Shown here one piece after another: positions 29,370 through 32,110 of a stretch of 32,110 nt of DNA. The stretch covers positions 1-32,110 of the IMG/VR virus record IMGVR_UViG_3300036791_001068. The stretch is one strand, 5' to 3'. The position numbers were made by a program, and so were the translations under genes. Every line of letters begins with the position of its first letter. Position 1 is the first letter of the stretch. Below the pieces are notes generated by a model, which did not search any database, had not been told where the DNA came from, and worked only from the letters and a program-made list of their open reading frames with translations. Origin of the DNA: a virus.

Positions 29370-31316
29370 TTATTCAGTCTTTTCCCTAGAAGTTTCCTTC
29401 TTTGAGGAAGCACCCTCAGTAGTCCCGCCACTTGCGTCTGGGAGAGAGCCGTGAACTGGAGGAACACTCTGTCGAGCATTAGGCGGCTCAGGAACAATAA
29501 TATGCACAGTTCCAGCTGGCGGAGCGACGAACGTTCCTTGCTTGACGACCATGGCGGACTTCATCTTCACCAACGCTCCAGAACACCGACCCTCGATCAG
29601 GTACTTGTACTGGTTGTAGTCGATGTCAAAGTCATCGAACAAATTGACCTCTCCGCCCTTGTCGGAACCGAGGACGTAGTCAGTCATATTGACAATAACA
29701 GCCAATGGAGGGTTGGCTCCTGGATCGAAGACGTCGACAGGAATGATCGAGGAAACCCGAATCTCTGATGCGAACTGATCCAGAGAAGTGTAGATGCGTC
29801 GACCCAATGTGTCCTTCAGCAACATGACCTGAGCAATGAATTGCTCACTCGTGTACATGGCTGGAGTTCCAGTTCCACGATATAGAGCCCGATACTGAAC
29901 GATGGCATCAACAACATCCTGAACACCATTGGCAGCAAAGTCAGCCAGAACCTCAATCGTGAACAGAGGGTCATCAGTAGCGATCGGGCGGATACGATCC
30001 TCCAGAATCTTTTCTGAACTCGCGACATCGCGTCCATCACCAATGAGAATGGCACGAGCGATCTCCTCATCGAGCATGAGCCTCATCTCACTCTTCATCC
30101 ACGCCACGACATCGAAGTCGGTGATGTCGATAATGTCATCACGATCCAACTTTTGCATTTTGTAGATAGTTTGTGGCATGGTTTCCCGCCTGGAAGTCGA
30201 GAAGAACTGCTCCTTCTTCACATCCCCAGTGATGTAACCCTTTGCTCGAGCATCGTCGTACGTGAGGTCTGCAAAGTGAGTCTTCACACGAGCAAACGGA
30301 GACTTTCGAGCACCACCCAACACGGTGTTTACCCACTCGGTCCGACGAGTGTAGAACTCCGGAGCCGATGTGAGGGCCTGAGCCTCAGGGAACAGAGTGT
30401 CGATCTGATTGATCCCGTGCGCAAGCGCATAGGCCTCTGTGGCCTGCTTCAACGATCCACACTTGGTAGCGTCGGCGACGATACCTTTCATGTCCTCATG
30501 AGAAAGAGTTTCCCCTCCCTTCTTGTCCTTGTCGTCGCCTTCAAAGATGTTGTGCTTCATTTTATCGCCTTTCTCAGTGTCGGGAAGTTCTCCATCGTGT
30601 TGAAGAGCTTCGCCAATCATGTGGTGAAGCACCTTCTTCTGCTTTTCGTCCAATGATTCGTAAGCTTCCTGCAGCTCCTCAGGAATAGCGGATTGAGCGA
30701 CATTGTCTCCACCACCCTGTTCAAGCGCCATGCCAACCATGTAATGCAAAACCTGCTGTTGCTCTGGATTCATCGAATCGTATACATCTTGCACCGTCTT
30801 ACCGGTATCACCAGAAGGAGCTGGCGGAGGAGTTCCACCACCATTTGCGTGCTCGAACGAAAGACCGGTGTAAATGATAGCCTCGTCCTCGAGAACGCTC
30901 ATATCATCGTCAGAGTGACGAATTGTGACGTTTTCGATGAGAGCACCTGGATTTGCACCAGAAAGAACAAGGCTGACTTCACGAATAGCTCCATGAAGAA
31001 CCTTCTTCGACCTCTCAATGAGATCATTCGCCCAAATAGACATCATCGTAATGTCTTTGTGCTGAATCAACCCATGAGTATGAACTGCCTTTGGTGAATC
31101 GTTGAAAAATCCGTAGGCATAAACGCCTTCGTCACGGTTTTCAAGAATTGCATGTCCAAGCACGTTCTCTGGATCACTGTGTCCATGCTGCCAAACAAGC
31201 GGAACCTTCATAGTATCCTGATGCTTAAAGGCATCTGGCATGATGGTCCGTCCATCGGAGCATTTAAGCCCGGCCTTAGTGGCCCAGCCATCGAAATCTG
31301 CTTCCATTTTGACCAT
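29370..31316 (-). CDS. Capsid maturation protease (S78) fused to scaffold and major capsid protein
   Basis: The 648-residue protein has an S78-type prohead protease at about 1-140: catalytic histidine in KVPLVWQHGH (about 37-46) and serine in IREVSLVLSGANPGA (about 111-125). A scaffold-like linker (about 150-255) contains a duplicated helix, YDSMNPEQQQVLHYMVGMAL and YESLDEKQKKVLHHMIGEAL. The HK97-fold capsid domain follows (about 270-610), with WVNTVLGGARKSPFARVKTH, KLDRDDIIDITDFDVVAWMK and FDIDYNQYKYLIEGRCSGAL. A P/S/T/E-rich tail ends it. The protease would cleave itself and the scaffold off after assembly. An ATG at 31307 is better spaced from AAAGGA than the one at 31316. Confidence 0.9.
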   Translation of the reverse strand: MVKMEADFDGWATKAGLKCSDGRTIMPDAFKHQDTMKVPLVWQHGHSDPENVLGHAILENRDEGVYAYGFFNDSPKAVHTHGLIQHKDITMMSIWANDLIERSKKVLHGAIREVSLVLSGANPGALIENVTIRHSDDDMSVLEDEAIIYTGLSFEHANGGGTPPPAPSGDTGKTVQDVYDSMNPEQQQVLHYMVGMALEQGGGDNVAQSAIPEELQEAYESLDEKQKKVLHHMIGEALQHDGELPDTEKGDKMKHNIFEGDDKDKKGGETLSHEDMKGIVADATKCGSLKQATEAYALAHGINQIDTLFPEAQALTSAPEFYTRRTEWVNTVLGGARKSPFARVKTHFADLTYDDARAKGYITGDVKKEQFFSTSRRETMPQTIYKMQKLDRDDIIDITDFDVVAWMKSEMRLMLDEEIARAILIGDGRDVASSEKILEDRIRPIATDDPLFTIEVLADFAANGVQDVVDAIVQYRALYRGTGTPAMYTSEQFIAQVMLLKDTLGRRIYTSLDQFASEIRVSSIIPVDVFDPGANPPLAVIVNMTDYVLGSDKGGEVNLFDDFDIDYNQYKYLIEGRCSGALVKMKSAMVVKQGTFVAPPAGTVHIIVPEPPNARQSVPPVHGSLPDASGGTTEGASSKKETSREKTE

Positions 31317-31327
31317 TCCTTTCTAAG

Positions 31328-32110
31328 CTAAGCCACCGGAACATTTCCATTCGGCGTTTGAGTATCTGGAACTGGAACTGGAACTGCAGCTGGAGTTGGA
31401 ATTGCTAACGGCATGTTACTGTTTCTAAGTTGATCAGCCTTAGGATCTGGATAAGGCTGAAATCCAATAATACCTCTTATCTCATTACCAGTTAGAATTT
31501 CATTACGAGTAAACTTATCAGCAAGCTCAGCAATACTTGCAACTGTAACAAATCTAAACGGATCGGTAAAGGATTGAATTCTTTCAGACTTTGCTTTACC
31601 TTTTTCTCCTACGAACGATGACTGCATTGCTTCCATTACTGCATCCACGATAGGCTCAATGGTCCGTGCGTTGTAATTGAGCATAGCCTTTTCGTCTGCA
31701 ATACCGTTCATGACATCTTCAGTGAGACCAAGTTGGCTGTAAAGCATGTTTGTGAGGTATTCAATTTGGGCCAAGAGATTGTTCTCTGCCGGACGGTTGA
31801 GCTGTGTTATCTTTTCAGTACCATCTGTGTAGGCAATCCCATACTTACTGCCTCTCAATTGAAATTCAATGTCTTCACGTCGCTTTTCTGCTTGTTCTTT
31901 TCTTGCATCGGATTTAATCACATATGGTAATTGGATAATGAGGTCAAGCTTTCCTGAACCAGATTGCTCATCAACTGCATCAAGAAGATACAACTTCTGA
32001 ATAAGTCTTTGAAGTGTCGAATTAGGTTCATTCATCACAGAAAACAAAGGATTTTCGACAATAGCTACAAATCTTTTTTCAATTGTAATTTCTTCACGTT
32101 TTCCTGTTAG
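31328..32110 (-). CDS. Portal protein, C-terminal part (cut by window edge)
   Basis: The reading frame is open to the right edge, so the N-terminus is missing. The visible 260 residues contain 'LYLLDAVDEQSGSGKLDLII', 'RPAENNLLAQIEYLTNMLYS', 'QLGLTEDVMNGIADEKAMLN' and 'EILTGNEIRGIIGFQPYPDP'. These match the C-terminal half of phage portal proteins ('lp.Ein.gae..f...ia.lyGvp...l', 'ltpNEiR...g..p.p'). A proline/valine-rich tail closes it. The portal forms the dodecameric DNA gate of the capsid. The stop is 11 bases before the capsid gene, consistent with one late operon, and terminase genes would be expected further right. Confidence 0.85.
   Translation of the reverse strand, partial: LTGKREEITIEKRFVAIVENPLFSVMNEPNSTLQRLIQKLYLLDAVDEQSGSGKLDLIIQLPYVIKSDARKEQAEKRREDIEFQLRGSKYGIAYTDGTEKITQLNRPAENNLLAQIEYLTNMLYSQLGLTEDVMNGIADEKAMLNYNARTIEPIVDAVMEAMQSSFVGEKGKAKSERIQSFTDPFRFVTVASIAELADKFTRNEILTGNEIRGIIGFQPYPDPKADQLRNSNMPLAIPTPAAVPVPVPDTQTPNGNVPVA

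Overview
This window looks like a stretch of a tailed double-stranded DNA phage (or prophage) with a long non-contractile tail, infecting a Gram-positive host. Every gene I can support is on the minus strand, so the map reads right to left. Pointers to a Gram-positive siphovirus are: an S78 protease fused to an HK97-fold capsid, a tape-measure protein of about 1530 residues, a Dit-like protein followed by a ReqiPepy6 Gp37-like protein, strong AAGGAGG-type ribosome binding sites, frequent GTG/TTG starts, and small proteins of types I recall from actinobacterial and gut Firmicutes phages. The exact host cannot be read from the sequence. No tRNA, rRNA, CRISPR array, integrase, terminase or recognisable endolysin is visible.

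Regions from right to left. (1) 32.1-18.4 kb, structure: portal (cut by the window edge), protease-scaffold-capsid fusion, head-tail joining protein, tail terminator, tail tube, tail chaperone, a second tail-tube paralogue with a duplicated C-terminal module, a collagen/collar fibre protein, a gp10-like protein, tape measure, Dit, Gp37-like protein and a small membrane protein. (2) 18.4-15.4 kb, cassette island: a series of very small genes, mostly single-pass membrane proteins or zinc ribbons. Most have their own copy of a highly conserved 30-bp promoter-like element, and most are closed by an intrinsic terminator; three of the terminators are near-identical. (3) 15.4-12.2 kb: an operon of conserved phage proteins of unknown function, including DUF6353-like membrane proteins. 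(4) 12.2-7.1 kb, replication: one 1248-residue protein joining an SF3 helicase, an AEP-type primase and a family-B DNA polymerase with proofreading exonuclease, followed by a putative ssDNA-binding protein and small genes. (5) 7.1-6.6 kb: about 440 bases with no convincing gene but a dense set of nested stems, preceded by the conserved promoter; this is a candidate large structured RNA or leader. (6) 6.6-0.1 kb: SF2 helicase, a 153-bp imperfect palindrome, a NUMOD4/HNH-like protein, small proteins, two PD-(D/E)XK nucleases, and an 885-residue protein with hallmarks of a single-chain two-barrel RNA polymerase (DFDGD).

The most notable combination is a phage that appears to encode its own single-chain RNA polymerase, a one-polypeptide replisome core, a family of nine near-identical promoter-like elements and a large structured RNA. 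Whether the phage polymerase uses these promoters is a hypothesis: they also contain a TATAAT-like -10 box that host sigma factor could read.
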